Shown: positions 34,596-43,250, counted from the first letter of the stretch. The stretch is 57,386 bases of DNA from Mycobacteriales bacterium (GCA_035550055.1 DASZRO010000049.1:1-57386); one strand, 5' to 3'. Notes: generated by a model from the sequence alone, not told the origin. Translations and numbers: made by a program.

Positions 34596-35222
34596 ATGAG
34601 CATCCGGCTGGGCGACGACGCCCCCAACTTCACCGCCGACACCACAGAGGGCGAGATCGACTTCTACCAGTGGAAGGGCGACTCGTGGGCGGTGCTGTTC
34701 AGCCACCCCGCTGACTTCACGCCCGTCTGCACGACCGAACTCGGTCGCACCGCGGCGTTGAAGAGCGAGTTCGACAAGCGGAACACGAAGGCGATCGCCG
34801 TGTCGGTGGACTCCGTCGACAACCACAACGGCTGGGCGCCCGACATCGCCGCGGCCACGGGCAGCGAGGTGAACTTCCCGATCATTGCCGACGAGTCGCA
34901 CAAGGTGTCTGAGCTCTACGACATGCTCCACCCGGGTGAGGGCGACTCGAGCACCGTACGGTCGGTGTTCATCATCGCGCCGAACAACAAGGTGCGGCTG
35001 ACCCTGACCTACCCGAAGTCCGTCGGCCGCAACTTCGACGAGATCGTGCGCGTCATCGACGCGCTACAGGCCACGGACCGGGACCCGATCTCGACCCCGG
35101 TCGACTGGAAGCCGGGTGACCGCGTCATCGTGTCGCCGACGATCTCGACCGAGGACGCGCGGGCGAAGTTCGCGAACGTCGAGGAGAAGAACTCCTACCT
35201 CAGGTACGCCGACCAGCCCTGA
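34596..35222 (+). CDS. Peroxiredoxin (Prx6-type, 1-Cys)
   Basis: A 208-aa peroxiredoxin. The peroxidatic Cys45 is in HPADFTPVCTTELGR, and the long C-terminal domain (DRDPISTPVDWKPGDRVIVS) is typical for the Prx6/AhpE-like 1-Cys group. No resolving Cys is seen. It would reduce H2O2, alkyl or lipid hydroperoxides using a thiol partner. AGAGGAGCACC precedes ATG 34596. The 71-nt spacer from the PfpI gene could hold its own promoter. Confidence 0.95.
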   Translation: MSIRLGDDAPNFTADTTEGEIDFYQWKGDSWAVLFSHPADFTPVCTTELGRTAALKSEFDKRNTKAIAVSVDSVDNHNGWAPDIAAATGSEVNFPIIADESHKVSELYDMLHPGEGDSSTVRSVFIIAPNNKVRLTLTYPKSVGRNFDEIVRVIDALQATDRDPISTPVDWKPGDRVIVSPTISTEDARAKFANVEEKNSYLRYADQP

Positions 35223-35282
35223 TCGTCGCGTCGGATGCCCGGCGGAGGAGTAACGATCATGACCGCCGGGCATCAATGACGT

Positions 35283-35504
35283 GTGAGTACCACTTCCCAC
35301 CTATCGACAGACCTCTGCGACGGCAGGCAGCGCTACGCGACGTACGCCGACGCGGATCGACAGGCGTGGTACGCCATGGCGCGCCGGCGTAACGCCGACG
35401 AGGACTTCATGCTTGCGGCGCACTATTGCCCTCGATGCAAGGGCTGGCACATAGGCAATCCGCGCAAGCAGTCTGCGGAACGGTGGAGCGCCTCGCTGTC
35501 CTAG
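35283..35504 (+). CDS. Small protein with CPxC-GWH zinc-knuckle-like motif
   Basis: A 73-aa protein from GTG 35283. The N-terminal half is polar (RQRYATYADADRQAWYAMARRR), and the C-terminal half has HYCPRCKGWHIGN, a Cys-x2-Cys followed by a His, giving a possible metal knuckle. GC-rich third positions and a downstream terminator support it as real. Similar short proteins with a CPxCxGWH motif are often seen in actinobacteria and their phages without assigned function. Confidence 0.65.
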   Translation: MSTTSHLSTDLCDGRQRYATYADADRQAWYAMARRRNADEDFMLAAHYCPRCKGWHIGNPRKQSAERWSASLS

Positions 35505-35520
35505 TCGGCAGCGAGGCGCT
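35487..35520. terminator. Bidirectional terminator overlapping a stop codon
   Basis: A perfect 12-bp stem, AGCGCCTCGCTG (35487-35498) with CAGCGAGGCGCT (35509-35520), and a 10-nt loop. The left arm lies inside the last codons of the small zinc-knuckle gene and the loop contains its stop (35502-35504). The convergent gene stops at 35544. Confidence 0.8.
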
Positions 35521-35543
35521 TCGGCGTCCGAGGGGGCGAAAGC

Positions 35544-35870
35544 TCAGGGCTTCGGCAGCGGCGGCGTGTACATGCTCGCCGACGGCTCAGAAGCTCGGCG
35601 GCGGCGGGTGATGCCGAACACCGCGGCGGCCGCGGCCACTCCACCCAGCACGACGCCCAACATCGCCCATCGGCTGCGTCCCTTGGGCAGCCGATCGGTG
35701 ACCGCGGACGGATCGACGTCCTTGAGTGACGGCAGATGCGAGCGGACCGTCTCGACATCCACCGACGGCAGATGCGACCGAACCGCTTCGGTCGCGTCTT
35801 TCGCCGAGGGCATGTTCTTCGGTGCCTTCTCGCGCAGGTTCGACAACACGTCGCTCACAGCTTCACTCAT
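35544..35870 (-). CDS. Single-pass membrane protein with internal VRSHLPS repeat
   Basis: A 108-aa protein from ATG 35870. The N-terminal cytoplasmic or surface part is helical and holds a tandem repeat: AVRSHLPSVDVE followed by TVRSHLPSLKDV. A single hydrophobic helix (WAMLGVVLGGVAAAAAVFGI) is followed by RRRR, so the C-terminus should be inside, and a short Pro-rich tail. Function unknown. It lies 17 nt after the secreted esterase gene and may be co-transcribed with it. Confidence 0.7.
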   Translation of the reverse strand: MSEAVSDVLSNLREKAPKNMPSAKDATEAVRSHLPSVDVETVRSHLPSLKDVDPSAVTDRLPKGRSRWAMLGVVLGGVAAAAAVFGITRRRRASEPSASMYTPPLPKP

Positions 35871-35887
35871 GGCGGCGTTGTGCCCGC

Positions 35888-37123
35888 TCACCTGACGACT
35901 AAGCAGTCCCGGCTCGCCAGGTCCAACGTCGCCGGAGTGGCGGTATGGATCCGGCAGCCGCCTGAGGTCTCGACGGTGACCGCAGACCCCGCGTGGCTGA
36001 TCGTCAGCCTGCCGTACGCCGCGGTGAAGCGCACGACCGCAGTCGGCGGCCGATCGAATCGATAGCTGATGTTCCACAGGTGTCCGCTGGTCGCGACCGT
36101 CTGGTTCGTCCAGGTCCGCGGATGGTCGACGACGGGCTTGAACAATCCCCAGGCGATCGCGGCGGCCAGTTCTTTGGAGAAGTCCGGCCCGTCGTGTCCG
36201 CCAGGGTGAGGCACGTACGTGACTGCGACACCGGCACGCTGCGCGGCCTGCCTGAACAGCACGTTCATCGGGTAGATGATCGGGCCCTCGAGCCCGCCGC
36301 CACCGAGTGCGAGGACCAGGTTCTGGTCGATGCCCGCCTTGCTCGGTACGCCGGTGCCTGTCGTCAGGAAGACGTGCGTGTGTTGCAGGTTCTGCACCAG
36401 GCGGGTGGGGTTGTGGCCGGTCGCGTAGAAGCCGTCGGGCGGGCCGAGCACCGGGTAGGACGCGTGGTCGTCACGCAGCGGGGCCGCCGAGACGATCCCC
36501 ATGCCCTCCTGGGTGATCGCACCGAAGTACTGCGGGTCGAGGAAGCCGGACAGGCTCGCGACGGTGCCGAAGAAGCCCGGCAACCGGCCGCCGAGGTAGG
36601 TCGCGCCGAGCCCGCCCATCGAGATCCCGATCACGGCGTGCCAGCGTCGCTGCGGGCGGATCCGGTAGTGGTGGAGGATCCACGGGACCACGTCGTCGAG
36701 GAAGTAGCTCTCCCACGCGGGGTCACGGCGCTTGCCGTTGTTCCACCAGTCGTCGTACCAGCCGTTGTACGGCTCCGGGGTGACCACGATCGCGTTGATG
36801 TGGACGCTCGTCCCGAGCGCCGCCTTGGCGTAGTCGCCGCCGAGCCCGCCCAGGTTGAGCACCAGCGGGTAGCGCTCGGCGGGGTCGTAGCCGGCCGGCA
36901 GCAGCACGTCCGCACGAGGCTGACCGGGGTAGGGCAGCCACTTCGCCGGAACGTAGTCCTGCGGGTCCGGGATCGTCGTGGTGACCAGCCGCGGCCCGAC
37001 GCTCGCCACGGCGCTGTGCGCTGCGGGCGCGCTTCCCGCTGCGCCTACCGCCGCGCCTCCCGCCGCGCCGAGCGTCAGCGCCGCGCTGAGCGCTGCTGCT
37101 ACCGGCCAACGGACGCGGATCAC
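35888..37123 (-). CDS. Exported esterase (alpha/beta fold, feruloyl/mycolyl-esterase-like)
   Basis: A 411-aa protein with a signal peptide (AAALSAALTLGAAGGAAVGAA) and an esterase-D-type alpha/beta domain. The nucleophile Ser is in IGISMGGLGATYLGG (near residue 170), and the His is probably in HPGGHDGPDFSKEL. A C-terminal extra beta domain (YRFDRPPTAVVRFTAAYGRL) ends in a Cys pair that may form a disulfide. The family covers acyl-transfer and ester-cleaving enzymes, including antigen-85-like proteins. GTG 37123 is the likely start; it diverges from the thioesterase-like gene. Confidence 0.85.
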   Translation of the reverse strand: MIRVRWPVAAALSAALTLGAAGGAAVGAAGSAPAAHSAVASVGPRLVTTTIPDPQDYVPAKWLPYPGQPRADVLLPAGYDPAERYPLVLNLGGLGGDYAKAALGTSVHINAIVVTPEPYNGWYDDWWNNGKRRDPAWESYFLDDVVPWILHHYRIRPQRRWHAVIGISMGGLGATYLGGRLPGFFGTVASLSGFLDPQYFGAITQEGMGIVSAAPLRDDHASYPVLGPPDGFYATGHNPTRLVQNLQHTHVFLTTGTGVPSKAGIDQNLVLALGGGGLEGPIIYPMNVLFRQAAQRAGVAVTYVPHPGGHDGPDFSKELAAAIAWGLFKPVVDHPRTWTNQTVATSGHLWNISYRFDRPPTAVVRFTAAYGRLTISHAGSAVTVETSGGCRIHTATPATLDLASRDCLVVR

Positions 37124-37148
37124 GTCCGGGACACTAATCGGCAACCCT

Positions 37149-37160
37149 GCAGATATCTGC
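37149..37160. promoter_or_regulatory. Perfect palindrome in divergent promoter
   Basis: GCAGATATCTGC is a perfect 12-bp palindrome in the 63-bp spacer between the divergent esterase (start 37123) and thioesterase-like (start 37187) genes. It could be a shared operator; no regulator gene is adjacent. Confidence 0.4.
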
Positions 37161-37186
37161 CGACCTCCGCCCGGCAGGATGGTCCG

Positions 37187-38005
37187 GTGACCGACCGCCG
37201 TACCTTCCTGACCCGTTCCGACGAGCACACGTTCGTCCCGACGCGCGCCGCCGTGGGCCCGTGGGGTCCCGACACGGTCAGCGGGCTCGTCATCACCGGC
37301 CTGGTCGGGTACGCCGCGGAGCGGGCGGCTGGCAATGCGGATTTCGTCGGCACCCGGCTGACCGTCGACATGGTGCGCATGGCGATGCAAGGCGAGCTCC
37401 GCACCGAGGCGACCGTGTTGCGGGAGGGCCGCCGGCTGCGGATGGTCGACGTGACCATCAGCCAAGGTGAGCGCAACGTCGCGCACGGGCGAGGCATCTT
37501 CGTCCGCCGCTGCGAGCCGCCGCCCGGAGCCGTCTGGTCCGCGCCGGTGGCGATGGCGAAGCCGCCCGAGCCCGCCGACACCCCGCAGTACGGGCCGAAG
37601 CCGTACGTCGGTCCCGACGCGACGGCGGCGGCCGACTTCGAGCCGTGGCGGGACGCCACCCAGCCGAAGTACGTCTGGTACGACTTCGAGGCCGCGCTGG
37701 TCGAGGGCGAGCCCACCTCGCCCTTTGTCCGCGCCGCCGCAGTCGCCGACGTGTCGAACCCGCTCATGAACTGGGGCAGCCACGGCCTGCAGTTCGTGAA
37801 CTCCGACATCACGATGCTGCTGGCCCGCGAGCCGGAGGGGACGATGCTCGGCCTGGCCGCTCGCGACCGTCAGGAAGCCGGGGGAGTGTCCGTCGGGTCG
37901 GCCGTCATGTTCGACCCGGCCGGACCGATCGGGCTCACCACGGTCACCTCCCTGGCCTCCGAGGTCCGGATGTCGATCCCGGACCACCGCGCCGCCAGCA
38001 GCTGA
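37187..38005 (+). CDS. Acyl-CoA thioesterase-like (double hotdog) protein
   Basis: A 272-aa protein of the thioesterase-like superfamily with two hotdog repeats. The first has VGTRLTVDMVRMAMQGELRTEATV and GERNVAHGRGIFV; the second has MNWGSHGLQFVNSDITMLL and SVGSAVMFDPAGPIG. This TesB-like layout suggests hydrolysis of an acyl-CoA, consistent with the lipid-related genes around it. GTG 37187 is the start. It is monocistronic, and a hairpin at 38060-38080 follows. Confidence 0.8.
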   Translation: MTDRRTFLTRSDEHTFVPTRAAVGPWGPDTVSGLVITGLVGYAAERAAGNADFVGTRLTVDMVRMAMQGELRTEATVLREGRRLRMVDVTISQGERNVAHGRGIFVRRCEPPPGAVWSAPVAMAKPPEPADTPQYGPKPYVGPDATAAADFEPWRDATQPKYVWYDFEAALVEGEPTSPFVRAAAVADVSNPLMNWGSHGLQFVNSDITMLLAREPEGTMLGLAARDRQEAGGVSVGSAVMFDPAGPIGLTTVTSLASEVRMSIPDHRAASS

Positions 38006-38059
38006 GACCGCCGCTGTCCACGTGCGTGTGGGGTGCGAGCGGAGCTGCTCATGTCTGTC

Positions 38060-38080
38060 ATTGGCGATCCCGGCGCCAAT
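38060..38080. terminator. Hairpin between convergent genes
   Basis: ATTGGCG (38060-38066) pairs with CGCCAAT (38074-38080) around a 7-nt loop, between the thioesterase-like gene (stop 38005) and the convergent MarR gene (stop 38111). A modest but well-placed terminator. Confidence 0.5.
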
Positions 38081-38110
38081 CGTTACATCTCCGCGGTCAT
38101 CTCACCTGTG

Positions 38111-38581
38111 TCAGGGCGACTCGGAGTCGTCCTCACCAAGCCCTTCCATCACCTCGACCACCCGCTCGAGGACGGTGATCGCGGCGGCGATGCTGCGGCC
38201 CGGTACGTCGGCGAAGATCTCCGACATCCGCCGCCGCCAGTACGCCTGCTTCTCCTCGACCACTCGCTGCCCGGTCGGGGTGAGGGTGATGAAGCACTGC
38301 CGGCGGTCGTGTACATCGCGCTGACGGGTCAGCAGCCCGCGGGCTTCGAGCTGGTCGATCGCCACGGTCATCGATGCAGGCGTCAGATCGGCTGCTCTCG
38401 CCAGTGCGCCGACCGTCGCGTAGGGCTGTTCCAGGAGCAGATGGAGAGCGCGCAGGTGGGTGCTGCTCAACCCGGACTCGGCGTTGTGGTGCTCACGGTG
38501 CCGCAGCCGACGGTCCGCAGACAGCAGTCGGCTCACCGAGCTGCGCAGCGCGTCCAGCTGCTCGTCGGTAGGCGTGGTCAC
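38111..38581 (-). CDS. MarR-family regulator (downstream of MFS 1)
   Basis: A 156-aa MarR protein: STHLRALHLLLEQPYATV, recognition helix ARAADLTPASMTVAIDQLEARG and wing RDVHDRRQCFITLTPTGQ. GTG 38581 overlaps the MFS stop (GTGA), so the repressor is translated with the efflux pump. It is the last gene of the MFS-MarR-MFS-MarR operon. Confidence 0.92.
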   Translation of the reverse strand: MTTPTDEQLDALRSSVSRLLSADRRLRHREHHNAESGLSSTHLRALHLLLEQPYATVGALARAADLTPASMTVAIDQLEARGLLTRQRDVHDRRQCFITLTPTGQRVVEEKQAYWRRRMSEIFADVPGRSIAAAITVLERVVEVMEGLGEDDSESP

Positions 38582-40038
38582 GCCGCTCCCACCAGGGCGT
38601 CGGAGGTGACCTCGCCCGCCAGCGGCGGCGCGCCGTCGAGCCTGGCCCGCCGTTCGATCCACCAGAGCAGAACGGTGGGCAGCGAGGCGACGGCGGTGAT
38701 CGCGAGCACCCAGCCGAAGCTCACCCCGAAGGCGTGCGCTTGTCCCGCGGCGGTGCCGGCGTGGTCGAGATGGTTCTGCAGGATCACGGTGAGGATGGCC
38801 GTGCCGATCGAGGAGCCGACTCGCTGAACGACGTTGATCTGCGGGGTCGCGTCGTTGACCTGATCCGGGGTCAGCCCGCGCAGCGCCGCGGTCATCGCGG
38901 GCATCGAGGACAGGCCCACGCCAAGGCCGCGCGCGAGCATGGCGAACTCGACCGGCAAGTACGCCGTGTGCGCGCCGAGGAAGAGGAACGGCACGGTCGT
39001 CGCGATGCTGACGAGCGCTCCGCAGATCGAGACCAGGCCCGCGCCGTACCGATCGACCAGACCGCCGGCCCACCACACGGCAAGCGCGGAGCCGATCCCT
39101 TGGGGCCCCAGCAGCAGTCCGGTACGAAGGGCGTCCTCGCCGCGCACGGTCTGGAAGTACAACGGCATCAGGATGAGCCCGCCGAACATCGCGGCACCGA
39201 GGCAGAACGTCGTCAGCGAGGCGGCGCTGAAGGACTTGTCCTTGTAGAGCCGCATGTCCAACAACGGCCGGTCGACGCGCAGAGCCCGGATCACGAACAC
39301 CGTGACGAGCGCCGCGCCTGCCAGCAGGGGAGCGAGGACGGTGGCGGACAGGAACGGATCGACGCCGATCTTGGCGAGGCCGTAGGTGATGCCCACGAGT
39401 CCGGGTGCGACGATCGCGAGCCCGCTGATGTCGAGCGGGCCGGCGTCTTCCGGTTGGTCGGCCGGGAGCAGTCGTAGCGCCGCGACGAAGGCCGCGACGC
39501 CGACCGGCAGGTTGACGTAGAAGATCCAGCGCCATCCGGCGTGGTCGAGCAGGAGTCCGCCGATGGTGGGCCCGACGACCGGGCCGAGGATCACCGGCAC
39601 GGAGATCGCACTCATCACCCGCGCCAGGCGCTGCGGGCCCGCCTTCTTGACCACCAGCATCATGCCGAGCGGGACGATCATGCCGCCGCCGACGCCTTGC
39701 AGCACCCGAAACGCGATCAGCCATGCGATCGACGGGGACAGCCCGCACAGCGCCGACCCGAAGGTGAACACGACGATCGAGATCAGGAACAAGCGCTTGG
39801 TGCCGTAGCGCTTGGCCGCCCACCCGGTGGTGGGGATCACGGCCGCCAGCGCCAGCAGATAGCCGGTGACGACCCACTGCACCGTGTCCAGCGAGGTCTT
39901 CAGGTCGCGGGAGAGCGAGATCAGCGCGACGTTGACGATGGTCGTGTCGAGGGTCGACATGACCATGCCGAGGATGACGACGACGCAGACCCGCCAGACG
40001 TCTGCGCCGAGCGGGGGACGTGCCGCCGATCGTTTCAT
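38578..40038 (-). CDS. MFS drug exporter, DHA2 (EmrB/QacA) family
   Basis: A 486-aa, 14-helix major-facilitator protein. Motifs of the DHA2 group are clear: LDTTIVNVALISLSRDL in helix 1, WVVTGYLLALAAVIP, the AKRYGTKRLFL loop, and GPVVGPTIGGLLLDHAGWRW (motif C, antiporter). It probably exports drugs or lipophilic compounds using protons. It begins 34 nt after the upstream MarR stop and overlaps its own downstream MarR gene. Confidence 0.94.
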   Translation of the reverse strand: MKRSAARPPLGADVWRVCVVVILGMVMSTLDTTIVNVALISLSRDLKTSLDTVQWVVTGYLLALAAVIPTTGWAAKRYGTKRLFLISIVVFTFGSALCGLSPSIAWLIAFRVLQGVGGGMIVPLGMMLVVKKAGPQRLARVMSAISVPVILGPVVGPTIGGLLLDHAGWRWIFYVNLPVGVAAFVAALRLLPADQPEDAGPLDISGLAIVAPGLVGITYGLAKIGVDPFLSATVLAPLLAGAALVTVFVIRALRVDRPLLDMRLYKDKSFSAASLTTFCLGAAMFGGLILMPLYFQTVRGEDALRTGLLLGPQGIGSALAVWWAGGLVDRYGAGLVSICGALVSIATTVPFLFLGAHTAYLPVEFAMLARGLGVGLSSMPAMTAALRGLTPDQVNDATPQINVVQRVGSSIGTAILTVILQNHLDHAGTAAGQAHAFGVSFGWVLAITAVASLPTVLLWWIERRARLDGAPPLAGEVTSDALVGAA

Positions 40039-40043
40039 GACGT

Positions 40044-40080
40044 AAAGATTAGGTGGCTAACTTTCTGGTGTCTAACTTTC
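40044..40080. promoter_or_regulatory. Operator-like repeats in front of MFS 1
   Basis: AAAGATTAG (40044-40052) and CTAACTTT (40057-40064) form an imperfect dyad, and CTAACTTTC is repeated directly at 40057-40065 and 40072-40080 (15-bp phase). They fill the spacer just upstream of the MFS start (40038) and reach into the preceding MarR stop. A MarR site is plausible. Confidence 0.5.
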
Positions 40081-40479
40081 CCGGATGCTGTCGAGGATCC
40101 GCTGCAGGTCTTTCAGGTCGGCGGCCGGCAGCCTGCTGAGCGCCGCCGGGGGGCAGCTGAGGATCTCGTCGGCGGTGCGAGCGAGGGCGAGCCCGCGCTT
40201 GGTGGTCTCGACGACCTTCGCGCGCCGGTCGGTGGGGTGGGGCCGGCGCTGCACCAGGCCGAGCTTTTCCAGGTCGTCGACGAGCGTGGTGGCGTTGGGC
40301 GGATCGATGCCGAGGGCCGCGGCGAGCTCACCCATGGACATCGGTTGGCGGGCAAGCCGGCGCAGCGCGCGCGTCTTGCCGAAGCTGAGCCCGACGGCCT
40401 CCGACACCTCGCGGCGACGCTGGTTGCTCAGAACGAGGTCGGCCATCATCGCCCAGACCTCTCGCGCGTCCGTCGTCAT
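40072..40479 (-). CDS. MarR-family regulator (downstream of MFS 2)
   Basis: A 135-aa MarR protein: LSFGKTRALRRLARQPMSMG, recognition region AAALGIDPPNATTLVDDLEKLG, wing RPHPTDRRAKVVETTKRGLA. ATG 40479 overlaps the stop of MFS 2 (ATGA). It sits between two pump genes and probably regulates the whole operon through sites at 40044-40080 and 41947-41965. Confidence 0.92.
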   Translation of the reverse strand: MTTDAREVWAMMADLVLSNQRRREVSEAVGLSFGKTRALRRLARQPMSMGELAAALGIDPPNATTLVDDLEKLGLVQRRPHPTDRRAKVVETTKRGLALARTADEILSCPPAALSRLPAADLKDLQRILDSIRES

Positions 40480-41948
40480 GAGCCGAGAAACTCCGGGTTC
40501 AGCTCGGCCGCCGCGCGGCGGGCAGATTCGGTGGCGACGGGCGTGGTGGCGAACCAGCCGAGCAGGGCGACAGCGGCGCCGCAGCTGAACATCACCCACC
40601 AGCCCGGGTGGCTCGCCGCGGCGAGGCCGTCGTACGAGCGCTCGCCGATCCGCGAGGTGACCAGCGCTCCGATGACGGCGACGCCCAGGGTCGATCCGAC
40701 CTGACGTGAGGTGGAGGCGACCGCCGACGCGACACCGGCCTGCGCGCGTGGCATGCCGGAAACGGCGGCGTTGGTGATCGGCGCGTTGACCAGTCCGAAC
40801 CCGAGGCCGAAGACGAGGTAGGCGGCGAACAGCCAAGCGAAGGAGGTCGTCGCGGTCAGCTGCGTCAGCATCGCGCTGGCGGCCATGAAGCAACCGCCGG
40901 AGGCCAGCAGCGGCAGCCGCGGACCGCGTCCGCCCACGAGGCGGCCGGAGATCGGTGAGGCAATCATCGTCATCGCTGCCATCGGCAGGGTGTCGAGCCC
41001 CGCGTGCAGCGGGGAGAGGCCGCGGACGTTCTGCAGGTACAGCGTGTTGACCAGCAGGAAACCGCCGAGGGAGGCGAACGCCGCGACCGCGGTCAGTGTC
41101 GCGGCGGAGAACGGGATCGAGCGGAAGAAGCGCAGATCGATCAGGGGCTCTTCGCGGCGCGACGCGTGGCCCACGAAGCAGGCGAGCGACACGGCGGCGA
41201 CCGCCAGCGCCGCGACGATCGTCGCGGAGGTCCACCCGCGCCGCGGCGCCTCGATGATGCCGAAGGTCAGCGAGGCCAGCAGGACGACCATCAGCGCCTG
41301 CCCGATCGGGTCGAACCGCCGCGGTCGCGGGGCGCGCGACTCCGGCACGAACCGCACGGCAAGCAGGATCGCGAGGACGCCCACCGGGATGTTGATCCAG
41401 AACACCGAGCGCCAGCCGGCGGAGGAGACGAGCAGGCCGCCGACCACCGGCCCGAGCGCCATCGAGACACCCACCACCGCACCCCACACGCCGACTGCCT
41501 GGGCACGCTCGCGCGGCACGGTGAACGTGTTGGTGATGATCGACATGGCGACCGGGTTGAGCATCGAGCCGCCCACGGCCTGCACCATCCGGAACGCGAC
41601 CAGCCACCCGAGGCCCGGGGCGAGGCTGCACAGCAGTGACCCGACGGAGAACAGCGTCAGCCCGACGACGAAGGTGCGCTTGCGGCCGAGCCGGTCCGCG
41701 GTGGACCCCGACAGCATCAACAGGCTGGCGAGGACCAGGGTGTACGCGTCGAGCGCCCACTGCAGCCCGGAGAGGCTGCCGTGAAGGTCGTGCCCGATCG
41801 AGGGAAGCGCGACGTTCACGATGGTCACGTCGAGGCCGACGATCAGCAGGCTCATGCAGCAGATGAGCAGAATGCCGACGCGACGCCGGCGGCTGAGCTC
41901 GTGGATCTCGGTCGCCGGCTGGTGTGGCGAAAGTAGTTGTGATCGCAT
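40476..41948 (-). CDS. MFS drug exporter, DHA2 family (MFS 2)
   Basis: A 490-aa, 14-helix DHA2 transporter: LDVTIVNVALPSIGHDL, ALDAYTLVLASLLMLSG, TADRLGRKRTFVVG (motif A) and GPVVGGLLVSSAGWRSVFWI (motif C). First gene of the alternating pump/regulator operon. It is distinct from MFS 1 in sequence, so the pair is not a recent duplication. An operator-like dyad covers its start codon. Confidence 0.94.
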   Translation of the reverse strand: MRSQLLSPHQPATEIHELSRRRRVGILLICCMSLLIVGLDVTIVNVALPSIGHDLHGSLSGLQWALDAYTLVLASLLMLSGSTADRLGRKRTFVVGLTLFSVGSLLCSLAPGLGWLVAFRMVQAVGGSMLNPVAMSIITNTFTVPRERAQAVGVWGAVVGVSMALGPVVGGLLVSSAGWRSVFWINIPVGVLAILLAVRFVPESRAPRPRRFDPIGQALMVVLLASLTFGIIEAPRRGWTSATIVAALAVAAVSLACFVGHASRREEPLIDLRFFRSIPFSAATLTAVAAFASLGGFLLVNTLYLQNVRGLSPLHAGLDTLPMAAMTMIASPISGRLVGGRGPRLPLLASGGCFMAASAMLTQLTATTSFAWLFAAYLVFGLGFGLVNAPITNAAVSGMPRAQAGVASAVASTSRQVGSTLGVAVIGALVTSRIGERSYDGLAAASHPGWWVMFSCGAAVALLGWFATTPVATESARRAAAELNPEFLGS

Positions 41949-41965
41949 AACTATTATGAAGTTAT
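41947..41965. promoter_or_regulatory. Operator-like dyad over the MFS 2 start codon
   Basis: ATAACT (41947-41952) and AGTTAT (41960-41965) with a 7-nt AT-rich centre straddle the MFS 2 ATG (41946-41948). Size and AT content fit a MarR site, and binding here would block initiation directly. Confidence 0.55.
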
Positions 41966-41993
41966 CACGATCCCGGCGCGACGCCGGCGGCGG

Positions 41994-43229
41994 CTACTTC
42001 CAGGTGAGCATCAGGTCGCGCACGTGGCGCAGCCCTGGCGGGTAGGAGAGGCTCTCGTGCCCCGGGGTCAGCCAGTAGTCCGGGATCCGGCGATGCCACT
42101 CCTGGAGGACCACCTTCAGCTCGCGGCGGGCCAGGTGAGAACCGAGGCAGCGGTGCGGGCCCATCCCGAACGTGATGTGGCGGTTGCGGCCGCGGTCGAA
42201 ACGCACCTCGTGTCCATCCGGGAACTCGATCGGGCAGACGTTCGCCGATCCGTACGCCGCCAGCACCATCGAACCTGCGGTGACCGGGCAGCCGTTGGGG
42301 AGCGTGACGTCCTCGGTCGCCGAGCGCGGTGAGGAGAACGGGACCGGCGCCTCCCAGCGGAGCATCTCCTCGACGGCGTTGTCGATGCAGCCGGGGTCGT
42401 CGACGAGCTGCTGACGGTGTGCGGGATTTTGCGCAAGGAAGGCGTAGAAGCAGGTCAGGGTGTCGCTGACCGTGTCGAGCCCGGCGATCAGGAACAGGAA
42501 CAGCACATCGAGGATGTCTTCGTCGGTGAGCCGCACGCCGTCGATCTCCGCATCGATGAACTGCGAGATCACATCGTCGCTGCGGTGCTTCTTGCGCTCC
42601 TCGATCAGGCCGGTGAACAGCTCGTAGATCTTCTCGCCGGTCCCGAACAGCACCTTGGTGCGTACTTCGGGGTCGAAGGCCGCCATCTCGTCGATCTTCT
42701 CGGGGTGCAGGATGCCGTCCCGCAGGTGCAGGAACTCCTCGAGTCGCTCGATCGGCAACCCGGTGAGGTCGAGGAAGATCGTGCTGGGCAGCAGGTCGGC
42801 GAAGTCGTCGGTGAAGTTGCACGAGCCGTTGTCGATGAACGTGTCGATGAGCGCGTTCGCGCGCATGGCGATGTCGGGCTCGTACGCCGCCATCTTCTTG
42901 GGGGAGAACAGCGGGTCGAGCAGCCGGCGGTAGTTCGAGTGCTTCGGCGGGTCGACGTTGAGCGGGATGAGCGGGCGGACGTTGCCGAGCCCGAGGTCGA
43001 CCTTGGAGGAGAACAGCTGCGGGTTGTGCAGGATGTACTCGATCGTCTCGCGATCGAAGTGCATCGACATCCCCTCGATCGGCACCAGGAAGCGGCTGCC
43101 TTCGATCAGCGAGCGGAACCGGCTGTGCGGCGCCGAGAAGTCGAGCAGCGCGGTCATGTCGTCCATGACCTGGACCTCGCCGAGGTTGGCTTCCGGGTTC
43201 GCGTCGGGGCTCATCACTACTTCAGTCAC
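41994..43229 (-). CDS. Cytochrome P450 (second)
   Basis: A 411-aa P450. The I-helix is FLFLIAGLDTVSDTLTCF (AGxDT), the ExxR helix follows at EEMLRWEAPVPFSSPRS, and the haem loop is TFGMGPHRCLGSHLARREL with the Cys near residue 358. It differs clearly from the P450 at 4926-6197 (Asp-Thr instead of Glu-Thr pair). GTG 43229 or ATG 43214 may start it. No redox partner is adjacent; it diverges from the LacI gene. The sub-family looks like those acting on terpenoids or fatty acids, but the substrate is not readable. Confidence 0.95.
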   Translation of the reverse strand: MTEVVMSPDANPEANLGEVQVMDDMTALLDFSAPHSRFRSLIEGSRFLVPIEGMSMHFDRETIEYILHNPQLFSSKVDLGLGNVRPLIPLNVDPPKHSNYRRLLDPLFSPKKMAAYEPDIAMRANALIDTFIDNGSCNFTDDFADLLPSTIFLDLTGLPIERLEEFLHLRDGILHPEKIDEMAAFDPEVRTKVLFGTGEKIYELFTGLIEERKKHRSDDVISQFIDAEIDGVRLTDEDILDVLFLFLIAGLDTVSDTLTCFYAFLAQNPAHRQQLVDDPGCIDNAVEEMLRWEAPVPFSSPRSATEDVTLPNGCPVTAGSMVLAAYGSANVCPIEFPDGHEVRFDRGRNRHITFGMGPHRCLGSHLARRELKVVLQEWHRRIPDYWLTPGHESLSYPPGLRHVRDLMLTWK

Positions 43230-43250
43230 GGACTAACTGTTGCACGTTCT

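Noticed and set aside
35888-37987. Longer 699-aa reading of the esterase
   Set aside because: The upstream part is antisense to the thioesterase-like gene; the signal peptide starts near 37123.
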